Shown here: piece by piece, positions 12,501-23,783 of the stretch
Layout: each line of letters begins with the position of its first letter
How positions within the stretch are numbered: position 1 is the stretch's first letter
Assembly (NCBI GenBank): GCA_963422465.1
Contig: OY730169.1
Coordinates: 2,728,001 to 2,792,000, forward strand
From: Lichina pygmaea
Lineage: Eukaryota; Ascomycota; Lichinomycetes; Lichinales; Lichinaceae
Direction: 5' to 3'
DNA length: 64,000 nucleotides
Notes under the pieces: generated by a model
Told to the model about the DNA's origin: nothing
Databases searched by the model: none
The model's input: the letters and a program-made list of their open reading frames with translations, nothing else
Translations under genes and position numbers: made by a program

Positions 12501-12662
12501 GCCATCCTGAGATGGTCCTGGCCGCCTCCAGTGAGGGGTTGATGGCGTCGCGGAGGAAGAAGTGCGCAGGTTCCCTAGGTTGGCAGGCCCATGACGATAC
12601 CGCCGGGACAAACTGGGGAGAGGTGGGTCCATTGGTCGTGGCCGACCACCAAAAGGGCCCAT
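9543..12662 (-). CDS. C2H2 zinc-finger protein, four exons
   Basis: A large putative DNA-binding protein, about 980 aa after splicing. Exons are 12662-12013, 11945-11685, 11628-10480 and 10425-9543. Introns are 11946-12012 (GTACGT...GCTAAAT...GCAG, 67 nt), 11629-11684 (GTACGC...GCTGAAG...CTAG, 56 nt) and 10426-10479 (GTAAGG...CACAG, 54 nt). The first and third joins rebuild a broken finger: CRTCKKQFRCKSEYR with KHRLRH, and CGECPKTFRRKCALN with KHMKRH; the second only restores the frame. Order: Ser/Gly-rich N-terminus with an LASDSGYGS motif, finger 1, then CPVPGCTKPGGFATANDLDRH and DNFRSHLKRMH, a long acidic Asp/Glu/Ser linker of about 350 aa, then finger KHMKRH, FGSKNDWKRHE, and a final CDFC...HIARHYH. 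This arrangement matches a family known in Pezizomycotina; no target is known. The C-terminal 60 aa after about 9720 look less typical and could hide another intron. Confidence 0.85.
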
Positions 12663-15600
12663 GACGGCTCTAGGATCTCCATCGCTCGACGGGTACGTGA
12701 AATAGGTATCATGTCGCCCCTGTCCATCCGACGCCGGAGAAAGCCGTCAACACGAAGGTCTTTCTTCCGATATGGGACGGCTGGGACGGCTGGCGGGCTG
12801 GTGGCTGTACTTGCTCGCAGGATCGATCATCCCATGCACGATTATGGCTTCCTGCCATGTTTTGCTGGAAAGATAGAATCAGCAAGTGGTGCGGACGGGG
12901 CTCAACAGAGTTGGCGTCTCCAAATATACCTATACCAAGAACTCCTCGATTATTCGCAGCAGCGATTACGACTCATCATCTGATGCTTATCGATATAAAG
13001 CTCGAAAGCAGGGTCGAAAGAAATCGCCGTCGCCGTCGCCAACGGGCTCCTTCGTGGCGGAAGAGTTTCGGAAGATTTCGCAGTCGCAGGTGCGGCTCTG
13101 AGTCCGCTATAAAGAGAGCCGGGCCCGACGAGTCTGACGGGCATACTGTACGTATCCGCAGCCCCGTCGGCTTCCGATATCTCATCGGCCATCCCTCCAA
13201 CAACACTGTGCGCCTCACCGTCGGGCAAGCAAGTGAGGCGACGATTCCATCCAATGAACGGTTGCTCTAGCACAGGGCATGCAGAGTGGGGTAGCACGTA
13301 AAAAACTTACGTCCGTATGTACACCGCCTTTGATGAGGCCATGTCATCACTCGCCAATCGAGCCACTGGAACATACTGTGTGTACGTACGCACACCTACA
13401 CACGAATATAGACACAGTACGTTCCGTAGACAAGACAGAGACGACTCGGACACGAAGTGTTGCGGAATTACGTACGTATGGTAATTAATCGGTTGAAAGT
13501 TGCTATCAGTTGCGGTACTGTGTCACGTGACTTTTAAGGCTTTTGCCATCACTCTTGTTTTGATTCATCCAGGACTGCAACCATTAGTCGCTGTTCAAAG
13601 CGGAAAGGCCTCTTCTTGAATCCTCACCTGTAATCCACGCCGTACATACCTGGATCTCCACAAGATCTTACAGTAGCATCTTGAGGGTCATCACCACCTT
13701 CCGTCAACCATGACATTCAAAAGCCAGGGCCAGGTGGAGAAGTATGAAGCCATTGGTGGACTGGCACTTTCAAGAAGTGACTTGATGGTATTTCCTTTCT
13801 CCACGATTGGAATACACTTGGGTGCTTTCTTCGAGCGGCTCAACCATAGCAGACACGTGCAACAGGGCTTCAGCCGGATCATCACGACTCCACAGCGTAG
13901 ACTCAATTTTGTGCCCAGTGGATTCTTATCGAGTATCAACACTGTTTCTTCCTCGAACTTGATCGGTGGTCTTTTTGATACCGAATCAGCATGGATTTCT
14001 CGAGAGACGATCGAGGCTACTGAGGCGAGAAGATGTCCGTATGTACTGTACGTACGCATCGTCGTGGATGATCGGAGGAAGACTGCGAAGGTGTCGTCCT
14101 GGTCTCTCCAGATCCGGAGAGACTGTGAAAGGATTAGTGTCCCTTCAAGACGGACCTGAAACTTCCCATTTGAGAAATCGTTGTTTGATTTCTTCAAGTC
14201 GGCTTGTCACGCCGTCCTTTCCCACTCGAAGGGCTTGCCAAGGTTTACTTCCCTCGTCGTCGCAACGCTTGAGGGAGTGAGGGACCCATTCTGCTTCTCT
14301 GGCTGAAGGCCGGGGAAGAGGGAAGGAAAGCCCGGCACTGCCCTGGCGTGCAAGCCTCACATTTGCCATCGGAGCGAAGGTGACAAGTTCCCGGAGACGA
14401 CAGCTTCACCTCCGCCTGCTCCGATGGTGTGATGACGAATCATGCGTCCGATGTCAAACCACCCCCACGTGGGGACCGAGACTACGAAACGCCGTTCGAA
14501 ACGGTTCTCTTGGACTGTGGGGATAATCCTCTGACGACTCGCCGTCTGCCTCATGACCTTACAGTCACTGTGCAGTCGTAGGTGGGACCGGAGGAAGTCC
14601 TAGTCCGCGAAAGTCAGCCCTGGGAAGGATTCGGTCCGTAGATATCTCCACGGCATGGAAGGTAATACGTACGTTACGTACAGTACGTATGTACGTAAGA
14701 TCCACCGTAAACGAACGTGGCCTTGCTACTTTCGATTGTGAGGTTAGCTGAAGGAGTTTTAGGTAGGAGCAACGCAGCGGTCGAGCTGGCCGAGCAGCTG
14801 CAGGCCTCGTAGGACAATTTCGCAACGCGCCTTGGATGTGGATGCAGCGAGGAGGCTGGGCCGCTTGGGGCTTGGTTCTGCCAAGCGGACGGGCTCGAAT
14901 GGGCCTGCGGATACGGAGCGGGTGATACTGCTGTGCGCAGACGGCCTGCCCGAAGAAGCGAAGCAGCGGAACGCGCCCAACGGACGGCGTGTCAAACGGG
15001 GCCACCAGCTCGAGGTGGCAGCTTCGTCAGCTTGCATCTTGCACCGATCCGGATCGAGGCGCTGGGAGATCTCTTGCGCACTCACACACATCCGTCCTGT
15101 CGTCTTCCACCTATCGAAAGCTCGTCCGATGTCGTTCTCGATCTCCTCCGGACAAGGGCGAGAGATCTCGTGAGGCCAAGCGGTCCCGGAAGCCTTTACA
15201 GCTATCGCGTGCGATGGCCTCCCGCAGAATGCGGACTCGTCGAAGAGTCGCCGATGCTGCTCCTTCAGACTCCCTCCAATCGAGCTACCGTAGCTCTCTA
15301 CAGGACACGCATATCTACGTGATACAGTACGGTACGTAACTTGGACGTACGCTCTTGCAAGTTATGCGACGCCAGAGCAGTGCCTCCCGGATCCACTACC
15401 GATGCACGTCGAGGCCTCCGAGCTGAATATCCTGGGAGGTCAGACGATTCGGCAGCGCACTGGCCCTCCTGCACACGTTACTAACAGCACAGTCGCACTA
15501 CGGTTGAGAAGCGGGCTTTGGAGGAAGGGCTAAGCTGCGGCAGGTGTCGCACGCAGAAACAAAGTCCAACACATCGTCTGCAGTACTTACCATACTGAGG

Positions 15601-16537
15601 CACGGTACAGAGTCTCGGGAGTAGAGTCACATGGAGAGTACCTACGAAGGAGGACGCCATTCGACATAAGTTCAACTACGTACGTACGTAGCCATACGTA
15701 CCGTGGAAGTGTCCTACAAGTACTCCGTACTTCCGTACGTATGTACGTACTTCCGCCCACTACGTACTGTACGTACTCGTACTCTCAGACAAGGTCGCAG
15801 AGGTCCTACTAGCCCCCAGTGGAGATTTGAGCCTCGGATTTCAGGCGGCAACTTGCTTACTAAGCCCCCACCTCATCGTCAGTCGTCAAGCTACAGTACG
15901 GTGATCCAAGCCTCCCCACCGACGGAAGATCTCATGTCCGAGTGCCTCCCAAGCTAATGCACGAGCTCCGCCGAGTTAAGCCCCGACAAGGTAAGCCCCG
16001 TTCGCCGCCTCGCCCTTCAGGAGTCAGGACGAGGATGGGATGCGGCTCCTCGCTTGGACCTATCAGACCTTGTAGGAGCCGGGTATAACAATCCTCCGTT
16101 GCGTCCCGGATTCGCCTGTCGATTGCTACCCGTCGTGCCCTTCCGGGACCAACATCGAGTTCTCTGACGATCGCCGTCACCGACAGCCAACGCACTCGCT
16201 CGACCTCCGCCGCAATGGACTCGTCGAGCATGTGGAATCGGGACCCTCCCCCGGGAGTCTTCTCGAGACAGCGACGGTCGGCTTTCCAGGGTGGGCCCCC
16301 CGTCGACCGGCGCGCCTTCTCGTCGCTCGGCTCGAGCCACGATGGCCATACCGAGAACGTGGTCGACGATTCGGCCACCGCCGTGGCTCTGGTGAGCGTT
16401 CCGTCACCCGGCTCTAGACTCCAGACCGACCGTGCCTTCTGACCGTTCGCCCGCGCCGCGCCGTCTAGATTACCCGCCGGGTGTCGGAGTCGTTGACCGG
16501 CGGCGCCGGCACACAGTTCCCGCGGCTTCCGGCCGCG
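12663..16537. other. Spacer, 3.9 kb, no recognised gene
   Basis: Between the diverging C2H2 genes (minus-strand start at 12662, plus-strand start at 16538), so it should contain both promoters. TACGTA clusters lie at 13381-13390, 14665-14698, 15677-15692 and 15734-15775. Open frames at 13691-14197 (either strand) and 14832-15322 have no recognisable domain. A long minus-strand frame at 15932-16891 is the antisense of the CAG tract in the next gene and is not counted. Confidence 0.55.
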
Positions 16538-16810
16538 ATGGACTCGTCTGACCTGTCCATGTCCCGACACAACTCGACTGCCTCGAACCTGGATCTGCCC
16601 GGATCGCAGCTCCCGACGGGTACGGTCGCCTACGGCCATGGCTACCCGTACGCGACGGGCCTGGGTGGACTCGAAGACGATTCGGGCAGTTCGTGGCGTC
16701 CCGGTGGCCCGGTCGCTCCGGTCAACCAACAACTCGTCTACGCCGGCCTGTCTGGACGGCGGTACTCCGGGCTCGATGGGGTTGGCCAAGACGTCACGGA
16801 CTTCCTTGAG

Positions 16811-16851
<41 letters not shown>

Positions 16852-18049
16852 CGAGAACGACTGTGCGACTCACGACGTGCTCGAGCCGCATCCTCCGACC
16901 TGGCCGGCCTTGACCGTCCCCGCCGCCTGGCCGGACCCGTCAGCCTATCTCGCCCTCCCTTGGTCGGCTTATTCGCCATCGACCGTGGATATGACGTACG
17001 GGCCCTCGATCGACAGCGCCAGCTCCGTCGCCCAGGGCTTCGACTTGATGCGGCTGCGGTCGCAATCGACCGCGTACTCTCACGGCACCGCGTCTCTGTC
17101 GCGTGGCGTGTCGAGGCTGACCCACGACGTCGAGTCCTCGCAAGGGGTCGACTTCTCGATGGACAAGGTCGCCGCCGCCAGCGGTCACGGTGCTCTGGTG
17201 GATCCATCGCCGGCCACGCTCCAACCCCAGGAACTGGCCAGGACGACCTCGGCCGAAAGTGCGGCCTCGGGCTCGTCGTCGCGGTCGGACCGGCGTCAGC
17301 AACGCCGGCTCGAGCAAGCGGCCGCGAGCCAACGACCGATCGCACCGACGCTCGCACCTGCAGCGACGATGGCGCCACGCACGACGACGGTCGATCGTTC
17401 CCCGACCGCCTACGGTCGTCGTGGTTCGTCGCTGTCAACCCGACCGAGGCCGGCGGCGAACGCCAGGAAGCTCAAGAACCCGTCGAGGAGCTACTGCACC
17501 GAGTGCCAGCGCGATCTGCGAGGTCCGCACGAGCTGCAGCGTCACACCGATCTCGTGCACCGCCCTAGCCGCACCGTATATCGGATCGTCGATATCTCCC
17601 CGAGGGGGGACTTCCTGCGCGGCTGCAAACATTGCGAAAGAGGAAAGCTGTACAACAGGGAGGACAACGCCGCCTGCCATCTGCGGCGAAGTCACTTCAA
17701 GCGAGATCGAGCATGCGGCGAAGATGGGGATGCGAGAGGGCCAGGGTGCAAGAGCGGTGGGGGCAAGAGCGGCGGGAACGACCCTTCGATGCAGGAGATT
17801 CGGAAGTGGCTCCGGACGGAGTTGGTCGCGAGCAACGACGTCCAGGACGCCAACGAAGCCGAGGTCGACGCCGACGCCGAGGCTGGCTCGACCGAGCCAA
17901 GTCGACTGCAGCCGCTCGCCTCGACCCGTCCCGATCAGCCGTCGTCCCTCTTCGATTCCGTCCCCGCCGAGACGCTTCCTGCGACCGATCTCGAGCAGGT
18001 CATCGACAACTTGGCCTGTCGGGGGGTTGGCGATCGTTCCGCCGGCAAC

Positions 18050-18096
<47 letters not shown>

Positions 18097-18322
18097 CGAT
18101 CCCAGAGCTAGCTTCCTTCTCCCCTCTGCCTTCGGCCATCTCGAGGCCGCGACGAGTGGCCTCGTGCAGCCAGAGCAGACGCTGGAGAACGACGGTCTCA
18201 CGAAGTATTTGGAGGATATGCAGGGCCTCGATGATCATGACCTGCCTGCCCACGACGCCTCGTGGGAGTACTTCCAGCTCTCCGGTAACGCCTACATGCG
18301 TTCCCCCTCGTCGTTCGGGTAG
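16538..18322 (+). CDS. C2H2 zinc-finger protein of the DUF7896 type
   Basis: A single-exon gene of 594 aa; the frame continues upstream to a GTG at 16481, but the first ATG (MDSSDLSMSRH) is at 16538. The N-terminal two thirds are disordered, with a tract of 13 Gln at about 16809-16847. The conserved core is a first finger YCTECQRDLRGPHELQRHTDLVH followed by a second, CKHCERGKLYNREDNAACHLRRSHF. This spacing (HELQRH...H, NAA.HLRR.HF) is the hallmark of a Pezizomycotina C2H2 family usually labelled DUF7896. After it comes an acidic region, then a run of about 15 Thr encoded by ACG repeats at 18053-18095, and a conserved-looking tail with LTKYLEDMQGLDDHD. It is likely a nuclear DNA-binding protein; the target is unknown. 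Both homopolymer tracts are strand-slippage repeats and may vary between isolates. Confidence 0.85.
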
Positions 18323-21260
18323 ATTGGCTCCTCAGCGAATCTCCCGAGGTCCGATCCGAGTCCCGATCTTGCTTTTTGAGATGTCAAGATCTGTTCGTTG
18401 ATTGTCATTGCTCCGTGACAATATTGTTCTTCTCTCTTGCCATGATTGTCTTGTTCCTTCCCTCATCTCGTTCGTTCTTTTTTTACATGGGCTACCGTCG
18501 CGCCACGTTCTTGTGGATACCTGCGTGTCTTCTCTGCGGATGGGTTTTCCATTTCCTTGACGACGCACCGTCGTTCATACATTGTCTGACCCTTGGGATG
18601 ACTCCCTCCTTCTGTTCTGTTACAGCCGTGGCGTCTGATGATTCACCCGTGGAGGAAACCCTAAGACGTGACCACCGGTGACGGCAGGCCCGGCTGATCC
18701 CGAATCTTCTCTGGTTGGTCATACAGGGGCAGGACATGTGGGGAGGGCGACGGTACGCTCGGTAGACGGGTGGGGCGTGCTTCTGAGCGTTTTGCTGGCG
18801 ATTTCTCTACAGCCTATCGTCTTTCTCTTCTCATCTGCGTCTCTATCGCTCACATATTCTCATACCTTTTGGCAGCAAACACCCCACGGCAGCAGGATCC
18901 CCAGCTTGGATTCGTATATCTTGCACATTTGTCTCTCTCGCTCGTGCATCGTTCCTGCCATTCTCCATTTATCGTTATCCTCTCTTCCGTGCTCCCCTCT
19001 CTGTTCTTGCACCACCAACGCAGTATCATAGCTTGTTACTGTCAACGACATATCCTTCAGTCTTTGACGCACTTTGATCGACCCAGTGGACGATCACCAT
19101 GGCTTGACCACCCGGTGAAAGGCTTTATTGACACCATCGTCCCGCCGAGAAGAAGTCTAGCAGCAAGGGTAGACAGCCGTGCCCACGGACGAGGCTGGCT
19201 CGCAAAGGTCTGTCGCGGTCTGCTGCCGCCCTGTTCACCGAGATCGCCAGACAGACAGACATCAAGGGTCTTCACGTTCAGGTCCACTCGGGCCTGGCCG
19301 TGCTGGCGTACCTGGAGCTCGATGGCTCGATGGGATCTGATCAAGTAATTGATTACGTAAATATGTACTGTGATCACGCCGCAATCGGGATTTAGGGATC
19401 TGAGAGAGTCGTCCCGGCGTGCCTGATTGAACGATACGTACGGACTATTACTTTGCATGGGATGAATCCGTTGACGGTTAACTTTCGACCCTTTGACTCT
19501 TTGACTCTCTGATTGTTCAACTCTTTGGTCGACTCTTGACTCTTGACACTTGACACTTGAGTGATATCACCTCGTCGATGCTGTTGGGATTTGAGAAGCA
19601 AGTCAGTCGCGAGCTCTTGGATGTTGTCCTTGGTCTTGGTCGTAGAGTACCTCGGCAGTGAGCGGCACGATCAGTACCTCGGTACTCTGCCCGGCAGCCC
19701 TAAGTTACTGTAATCTTGTGCCGGGAATTGCTAGGTCTATAGGCGCTACATACGGGCCTACACGTTGCCTACCGCGCCACTGCGCGCCTACTCGTTACCA
19801 GACTGCACCAGGCCCTTCGAGCCCGGAACATCATTCTTCCCTCCGGCGCGTGATCCCGCGCGTGCCCCGTCAAACCCTCCCGTGCCCCCTCATGTGTCTC
19901 AGAAGTCCATCTGCGACACGCGACGACTGGATGTGCGCGACAGGGCGCGTGGAACCAAGACGAAACATGATTCCTCAACGCCTGGCCCCGACTCGCGATT
20001 CGCGAGCCCAAGAAGAGCCGCCGTCGTCATATCAAGTACGGTATCGGTAGCCTAACTTTTAGGCCTTCTCAGTACCACTAAAGACTACGGAGATATTCAT
20101 GCGCCCATCCACAACCGCGCCTCCCCACGCTTTCCGACCCTGATACCAGGAAACGGCCACACCGACCCCGTCCTACGGCACCCAAGCAAGCCAAGGCGCG
20201 AACGGCCGGAGCTACTCTGACCGTGTCTACGAGGGTATGACGTTTCGAACCCGTCGATCCCGCCGCCTGCCCGCGCTTATCCGGTAATGCCTTCGTTCCG
20301 GGAGGGAGGCACTGGGAGGCTCAAGGCCGGCCAGCCAGCTGCCGTAGCTTGGCGTCGCGTCGACGCGACAATGCGCAGACGTTTCGTGGATCTCGGGGGA
20401 GAGAAACATTGAGGCGCTTTGTCCTCGATGGACATGGCTTGGCATGACCTGGCCTGGCCTGGCCTGGCTTTGGTTGGAGCTGAAGCCCCGGAAACGCGCG
20501 ATACCTCGTACGGTACGGTACGGCTCGATCGGATCCGGTCTCATGTCCTTTGGACGACTGCTCTCATACAGGAGAGGCGGAGGTAGAGCTGTTCGACATG
20601 ACTTACCCGACAGACGCGTCCTCAATAGAGTCGCATACATGCTCGACCTTGAATACCGTCCAATGGTTTCATTGTCCGAGCACAGATCTAATACTACCCA
20701 TCCTTCATCTCTCATGATGCTCGTCTTGAACGGCTCCTCCGCTTTCTGTTTGTTCCGCATGCAGTCGAGACTGCTGTTTTCTAGCTGGTCTCGTTCCTCT
20801 TCTTCTTCTTCTTCCTCTTATTCTGTTCGTAGCCCTTCTACGAGTCTCTAGGACGCTACCTGCGCTCGACGTTCCACACGTCGACCTCAATCTTCTCTTT
20901 TCTGTTTCTTTCGTCCTTCCTCGCCGGCGCTCGACGCGTCGTTGCCCAGCCTTCGCTGTATATACTCTTCGTCAGAGCTCGTGCTCTTCCTCTTACTCAC
21001 TTCGGTCCCTGCTTTGCTTCCGTTCTCTCCCCAACGGCGGGTCTCCCGTTCTACAGGCCTGGCGCCGTTCCTTCTTGAGCGACTTCGAAACTCACACTCG
21101 TTCGCTGCAACACTTGTTCAGTCCACAGCGCCTGCAATCTCTTCCGAGCTGGTTCTCTGGGCGTTGACTCAAGTGGTAATCCGGTCCTTCCCTCGTCAAC
21201 ACAGGTTGGTACCCGATCCCGCGTCCGAGGTCGTGACGCTCCTCTGATAAATCAGACATC
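18323..21260. other. Spacer, 2.9 kb, no recognised gene
   Basis: Contains the 3' region of the C2H2 gene and the 5' region of the subtilase. Pyrimidine-rich on the plus strand at 18380-18500, 18810-19020 and 20790-21060; the last stretch is probably subtilase leader. Open frames at 18770-19348 and 20227-20760 have no recognisable domain. A tRNA-like GGTTCGAA word near 20245 (minus strand) is not part of a foldable tRNA. Confidence 0.5.
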
Positions 21261-22778
21261 ATGAGGTCAACGCTCATCGCATGCTGCCTCTTATCCTATG
21301 GCCTCACGACATCTGTTGCGGCGCCGGTCGCCCACTCCGACGACATTGGAAAAGGCATATCGACACCGGAAATAGCAAGGTCTGGCACGACCCTGCCGGA
21401 GGCAACGTTCGTCTTTACCGAGTTCCAAGATGGATCCGAGACCATGCAGGTGCCGACGATAGAAAGCCCCGACGGCCCAGCCATCGCGACCAAGAACTTG
21501 GTGTCGGCGGGCGACCGAGAGGAGTATCTCGTTCTGCTGGATCAGGACGAGACCGACCCGCCGGCCGTCTCCAGGATCCTCTCCAAGGTCGGCGCGTCCG
21601 TGCAGGGCTCTGACGTGAGCCACATCTTCGACAACTCGCTGTTCCGGGGCTTCTCCGGCCCCATCGGCGCCGAGGCGGCCGACGTGCTGAGGAATCTCTC
21701 GTCCATCAAGATCATCGAGCGCGTCCAGCCCATCGCCGGCCAGGTCGTGCGCTCGCGCGAAGGCTGCCCGTGGGGTCTGCAGCGCATATCCGAGGACGGG
21801 CCGGTCGTGGGCGACCTCCGAAAACTGGACTTCAGGTACACCTTCGACGACGACGGCCTCATGGGCAAAGGCGTCGACATCTACGTGCTCGACAGCGGCA
21901 TCAACATCGACCATCACGCCTTCGGCGGCCGAGCCAAGATCGGCTTCAGCATGGACGGCCCCGGGGACCTCACGGCCCGGTCGGACGCGGACGGCCACGG
22001 CACGCACGCGGCCGCCATCGCGGCCGGGGATCCGTTCGGCGTGGCCACGGGCGCGAACGTCATCGGCGTCAAGGTCATGGGGGCGGAACGCGTCGGCACC
22101 ACCGCCGACGCGCTCAAAGGCCTCGACTTTGCCGTCAGGCAGCACGAGCGGCGAAAGGGCCAGGAGGGCTTCGTCGGCTCGGTGGCGTCGCTCTCGTGGA
22201 GCGTTCCCCAGCGCTCGCGGCTCATCGACAGGGCCGTCGACGCCGCCGTCGACGCCGGCATCCACGTCAGCATCGCGGCGGGGAACCGGGGCGCCGACGC
22301 CTGCTCGAACTCGCCGTCGTCGCAGGGCGGGGCCGGGGCCGAAGGACAGGGCGGCAAGGCGGTGACTGTGGGGTCGGTGAACGGCTTCGACCGCGTCAGC
22401 GACTTCTCCAACACGGGCCCCTGCGTCGACGTGTACGCGCCCGGCGAGGCCATCGTCAGCGCCTGGGTCGGCGGGCCGGCCGTGGTCGAGGTCCAGGACG
22501 GCACCAGCATGGCCTGTCCCTTCGTCAGCGGGCTCATGGCCTACATGATGGTGCGCGACGCCCGGCTCGCCCAGAACCCGGCCCTCATGAAGGAGGCGCT
22601 CCAGAAGTCGTCCGAGCTCTCGGGCGTCGTGCTCAATCGCGCCGTCGCCGCCCGCCCGGCCGTCCAACTTCCCGTCGTCAACAACGGCATCCCCGCCCTC
22701 CTCGGGCGGAAGCAGCAGCAGCGACAGCGCGCACGGCCCCCGGTCGGGTTCGTCGTGAGCAACGGCACTGTCTCCTGA
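21261..22778 (+). CDS. Secreted subtilisin-like serine protease (S8, proteinase K-like)
   Basis: A 505-aa preproenzyme encoded without introns. Residues 1-20 are a signal peptide ending ...TTSVA. Residues about 85-165 look like the I9 inhibitor propeptide (EEYLVLLDQDE...HIFDNSLFRGFSG). The catalytic domain follows, with Asp211 in YVLDSGIN, His246 in DGHGTHAA, the oxyanion Asn342 in IAAGNRG and Ser416 in DGTSMACP, so the triad is complete. The signature has Cys where GTSMA(S/T)P is usual, as in some fungal subtilases. The C-terminal extension after about residue 450 includes a Gln/Arg-rich stretch (RKQQQRQRARPP). The product should be secreted and self-processed; such enzymes degrade environmental or host protein. 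The GC content at third positions is very high. The ATG is preceded by ATCAGACATC, an acceptable context. Confidence 0.93.
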   Translation: MRSTLIACCLLSYGLTTSVAAPVAHSDDIGKGISTPEIARSGTTLPEATFVFTEFQDGSETMQVPTIESPDGPAIATKNLVSAGDREEYLVLLDQDETDPPAVSRILSKVGASVQGSDVSHIFDNSLFRGFSGPIGAEAADVLRNLSSIKIIERVQPIAGQVVRSREGCPWGLQRISEDGPVVGDLRKLDFRYTFDDDGLMGKGVDIYVLDSGINIDHHAFGGRAKIGFSMDGPGDLTARSDADGHGTHAAAIAAGDPFGVATGANVIGVKVMGAERVGTTADALKGLDFAVRQHERRKGQEGFVGSVASLSWSVPQRSRLIDRAVDAAVDAGIHVSIAAGNRGADACSNSPSSQGGAGAEGQGGKAVTVGSVNGFDRVSDFSNTGPCVDVYAPGEAIVSAWVGGPAVVEVQDGTSMACPFVSGLMAYMMVRDARLAQNPALMKEALQKSSELSGVVLNRAVAARPAVQLPVVNNGIPALLGRKQQQRQRARPPVGFVVSNGTVS

Positions 22779-23722
22779 ACGATTCTCCTGCAGCATGCCA
22801 TCGCTAGACCGCATGCGTCTCCATTTGCGCCCTAGATTTCTACTTCCTGTCACCAGCTAGAACACGATACCACCTGACATTGAACCAAGCTAGGCTAACA
22901 GGTAAGCTAAGCTACCTTACATTAGAGCTACAACATACCTTTGAGTAACGACGCTACGATTTTAAACCGAGCGCCTGAACGCACTTTCAGTAAATGCCGG
23001 TGTTCCCAGCTGCACATTTCCCGCACCGGTTCAACCCCTCCTCCGTGTATGCGTCCCTTGCAGAAAGCGCCTCATTCTTTCTTCCCTACAAGAAAGTGTC
23101 CTCCCTTCTCTAGGCCTAGCATGCTGTACACTTCCGTCGTACGAGGACGTACAGTACGGTATGTACTGTAGTGTACGGTGAGTAAAGTACGTGGTTCAAG
23201 ATGTACGGAAGCACTGGACCATAACTTGGGAAATAGAAATGAAGAAGAAGAAAATGGACACAAGATGACGCTGTATCTACTCGTACGTACGGAGGATACC
23301 CTGGCCACGCCTAGCTCATCCGACGCTGATCGATGCGTCATCATGACTACGAACGAAGGTTGGTGTACGAAAGTTGGTGATGCTGCAGTGCGACCAAGCC
23401 TCACCTTTGAACGGCGACAAGGCAACGAAGGAACAAGGCAACACGGCAACAAGGCAACACGGCAACAAGGCAACAGGGCGTGCCTCATCATCTGGTCGCC
23501 TGGTTGCCTGGTCGTTTGGTGGTCCGGTTGCCTGGTGGTCCGGTTGCCTGGTGGTCCGGTTGCCTGGTCGCCTTGTTAGGGCTGTGCCGTGCTGTGGCGT
23601 AGGCTCTAGATCCGGGATGTAGGGTACCTTAGATCTAGGCTGTGCTGTACAGTACTTAGTAGGCTGTGTCGTACGGAATACTCCACACGCTGTTGCTGTA
23701 AGGTAGTTCTAGTGCTGTCCGA
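22779..23722. other. Spacer between subtilase and transposon
   Basis: No gene recognised. It holds the subtilase 3' region, a TACGTA/GTACGG patch at 23140-23185 and the palindrome-forming minisatellite listed separately at 23415-23578. Confidence 0.5.
23415..23578. repeat. GGCAACA / GGTTGCC minisatellite, self-complementary
   Basis: Positions 23415-23478 are tandem copies of a word like AAGGCAACA/ACGGCAAC; 23494-23578 are tandem copies of GGTTGCCTGGTGGTCC. The GGCAAC and GTTGCC words are reverse complements, so the two arms can fold into an imperfect hairpin with a 15-bp centre. Confidence 0.85.
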
Positions 23723-23783
23723 TACCCGTGCCACCGCACCTCGTCCCCTGGAGGGGTGTTGTCCAGCCGAACTATAATGACTA

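Noticed and set aside
15932-16891. 319-codon minus-strand frame with a Leu run
   Set aside because: The Leu run is the antisense of the CAG tract of the C2H2 gene; it overlaps that gene and has no domain.
18770-19348. 192-codon frame after the C2H2 gene
   Set aside because: Composition follows the pyrimidine-rich DNA; no recognisable motif or signal peptide of good quality.
20230-20310. tRNA-like GGTTCGAAAC word on the minus strand
   Set aside because: The T-arm stem does not pair correctly and no acceptor or anticodon arm fits around it.
21291-22853. 520-codon open frame antisense to the subtilase
   Set aside because: It is the complement of a GC-rich gene with a complete catalytic triad; antisense frames stay open in such DNA. 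No domain in it is recognisable.
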